This document shows, one piece after another, positions 62,050-64,000 of a stretch of 64,000 bases of DNA. Numbering within the stretch: the first letter of the stretch is position 1; each line of letters begins with the position of its first letter. The stretch comes from Taeniopygia guttata (taxonomy: Eukaryota; Chordata; Aves; Passeriformes; Estrildidae): positions 30,405,501 through 30,469,500 of the forward strand of contig NC_133032.1 of NCBI RefSeq assembly GCF_048771995.1. Reading direction: 5' to 3'. Under the pieces are notes generated by a model. That model had not been told where the DNA came from. It was given only the letters and a program-made list of their open reading frames with translations, and did not search any database. The translations under genes and the position numbers were made by a program.

Positions 62050-62212
62050 AGAACCACAGAATGGTTTGGCTTAGAAGGGACCTTTAAAGATCACCCAGTC
62101 CAACCCTTCTGCCGGGGGCAGGGACATTTATCACTACACCAGGTTGCCCAAAGCCCCACCCAACCTGGCCTTGAACAGTTCCAGTGATGGAATATCCACA
62201 GCTTCTGCCTTG
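62050..62212 (-). mobile_element. CR1 LINE 3' fragment, minus strand
   Basis: Reverse-complement CR1: cacagaatggtttggcttag, gggacctttaaagatcaccc, agtccaacccttctgcc, accaggttgcccaaagcccc, aacctggccttgaacagttc. Confidence 0.92.
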
Positions 62213-62349
62213 TTATTAGGTAGATAAGCTGCAAGATTCCTAAGAATAGTTAATTACATTTCTTAAACATAGCAAATAATGTGTATGGAAAATAGATGTA
62301 TCTTGACTACAGCCATTTCCACATTTTAGCAGAGCCTGTTGCCATAGGC

Positions 62350-62600
62350 CAAGAAGTAATGGTTTTGAACTAAAATCAGGCAGTTTCAGACTAGATGTAA
62401 GGAAGAAATTTTTTGCAACAAGGATGGTAAAACATTGGAAGAAGCTGCCCAAAGAGGTGGTGGATGCCCCATCCCTGAAAACATTTAAGGTCAGGCTGGA
62501 CAGGGTTCTGAGCAACCTGTTCTCATTGAAGATGCCCCTGCTTATTGCAGGGAGGTTGGACTGGATGGCCTTTAAAGACCATCCAATCCAAATCTCTCTA
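62350..62600 (+). mobile_element. CR1 LINE 3' fragment, plus strand
   Basis: Forward CR1: aagtaatggttttgaactaa, ggaagaaattttttgcaaca, gaagctgcccaaagaggtgg, atgccccatccctgaaaaca, ggttggactggatggccttt. Inverted relative to the copy at 62050-62212, about 140 bp away. Confidence 0.92.
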
Positions 62601-63074
62601 TGCCTCTACCTTGTCACACTTTATTTCTTACTGGAAGACTTCTTTTTAAGGACTCTATGTTTATATGTTATGCACCTGACACACTGCAGCACTGAATTAT
62701 CATAGCCCATGGCCAAAATATCAACTTGTTCTTCTAATCCTTACCAGACACAGACCCTTCCTCCAGACCTCTGGCCTCCCTGGGCAGTCCACGGAACAGA
62801 AGCAATAAACGATTTAGACGAATCTGAACCAAAATCTGAGAGAATGATTTTTAAGTCAAACACCCTAAGATTTACAGCCATAGAAATACTGTATATGTTG
62901 CACTTGTACTTATTCCCCAGAGCTCACTCAGATATCTCTGTTTGAGAATTTTTAATATAGCTTTCTGTTCAGAGAAAATGGGAAGGAAAGATGTAGAATG
63001 GATCTCAACTCTATAATGACATTACACAATAAATACAGTTAAAATTTTAAATTTAGTCTTACAGGTTAATCAGA

Positions 63075-63105
63075 TTTTATTTTTTTTTTTTTATTTTTTT
63101 TTTTT
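63075..63105. repeat. Poly(T) run
   Basis: About 30 bp of T with one A interruption. No element boundary is evident beside it. Confidence 0.85.
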
Positions 63106-63654
63106 CTAGGTCCTAATCCTTCAGCTCTGTTTATTGGCATATACAGTCAGTTAACCAGGGCCATATGAATATTTGTAGCTCTGAGAATGAGGAGAGTAAA
63201 CAGCAACCTGCACTGTGTTTTTGCCCATTCCCTACTGGGTGAAGATGAAGAATCCTAGGTTTTAATACCAGATGGGACCATTTGGTCACCTCTTTATTTG
63301 TACAATACAGAAAAGAGCATTTAATTTCAAGACCTTAGTATTATGAATAGATTGAAGAATATCCAAACAGGACACTACAAGAGCAGGACATTTCTATCTT
63401 GCTTGCTACATTAAGATTTACTGAGGAAAGAATAGTGGTGATGCAAGATAATATTGAAACCAAACAAAGTAAATTATTTTACTGATTGGGCTTTAGTTTC
63501 TGGGCCTATACCTCCCTTATTTGAATTTCTACCTTTTGTTTCCATGTTCCCATCATGCACCATTGCAAAGATCCTCCGTCATCAGTAACCTTGGAGGAGT
63601 TAGAAGGTGGTGTTCTCTCCCTCTACTTTCCTTCTACAGATTAAGTGTCTCCTT

Positions 63655-63800
63655 ACAGAGTAAGTGCTCCAAGCCCTGAACATCTTGGTGGCTCTACATG
63701 GAACTCACTCCAGCTTATTAAAGTCTTTCTTGTACTGGGGGCCGAAAACTGGGTGCAGTATTCTATATGCATTTTCAAATCTTTTTTGTACAGAGTTATT
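63655..63800 (-). mobile_element. CR1 LINE fragment, minus strand (more 5' segment)
   Basis: Matches the reverse complement of a more internal CR1 segment: gaacatcttggtggctctac, ctcactccagcttatt, gtctttcttgtactgggggc, aactgggtgcagtattc. It may extend to about 63570. Confidence 0.82.
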
Positions 63801-64000
63801 TTTTTACTTTAAAAAAAAAAATTCATCTGCATTTGTTCAGTATCAATTGCAATATCAAAGATGAATTTAATACAAAACTTACTCCAGATCCTTATTTCCT
63901 GGTGAGATAGGGGCATATTTATCAAACTACCAAATCCCTAGCTAGCTGTGATCAGTCCTTATGCACTGGTTGCATGTTCTTTTGTGCTGTTTCCCTGGTG

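Larger units (their letters stand above)
61407..64000 (-). other. Upstream intron sequence of the CFAP221-like gene
   Basis: No further in-frame exon was found up to the window edge. The stretch holds three CR1 fragments and a poly(T) run at 63075-63105, and is most simply intronic. Confidence 0.5.

Noticed and set aside
62424-62705. 93-codon plus-strand ORF
   Set aside because: It is mostly the CR1 3' segment at 62350-62600; CR1 tails at this point are untranslated.
1-64000. Endogenous retrovirus, tRNA, rRNA or CRISPR array
   Set aside because: I saw no reverse-transcriptase or gag-like reading frame, paired LTRs, cloverleaf box A/B pair or regularly spaced direct repeats; only CR1 LINE fragments are evident.

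Overview
This is a vertebrate nuclear window, almost certainly avian. Genes are split into short exons with GT-AG introns, one CpG island covers a first exon, and the recognisable interspersed repeats are CR1 LINE 3' ends, some with the terminal ATTCTATG-type octamer typical of birds. There are no operons, rRNA, tRNA, CRISPR arrays or recognisable retroviral genes. The species cannot be named from the sequence.

Layout. (1) 60-6316, plus strand: the last eight coding exons (about 308 codons) of CEP70, a centrosomal coiled-coil protein; its 5' half lies outside the window. (2) 7677-36935, minus strand: a complete 23-exon ESYT3 gene (extended synaptotagmin 3, an ER-plasma membrane tether). All splice phases agree and the model gives 841 residues: membrane hairpin, SMP lipid-transfer domain, C2A, C2B, a long linker and C2C. 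The two genes are tail to tail, with candidate poly(A) signals about 460 bp apart, the same relation they have in human 3q22.3. (3) About 36570-37130: CpG island with ESYT3 exon 1 and a 21-bp minisatellite abutting the start codon. (4) 37.1-54.8 kb: about 17.7 kb with no gene I can support; it holds several CR1 copies, one 240-codon orphan ORF and AT-rich sequence. (5) 55118-61406, minus strand: the last eleven coding exons (about 374 codons) of a gene I read as CFAP221 (PCDP1), an axonemal central-apparatus protein. The reading frame runs through every junction; the name is less certain than the exons. (6) 61.4-64 kb: presumed upstream intron of that gene, with an inverted pair of CR1 copies and a third CR1 fragment.

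The three genes do not form a pathway: CEP70 acts at centrosomes and cilium base, ESYT3 at ER contact sites, and CFAP221 in motile cilia. The unusual points are the replacement of MRAS, the expected ESYT3 neighbour, by a CFAP221-like gene; the start-codon minisatellite with an open frame running 84 codons further upstream; and a short basic ESYT3 C-terminus. I found no clearly new biological system. Exon boundaries were read by eye from reading frames, splice motifs and remembered human family sequences, not from alignments.
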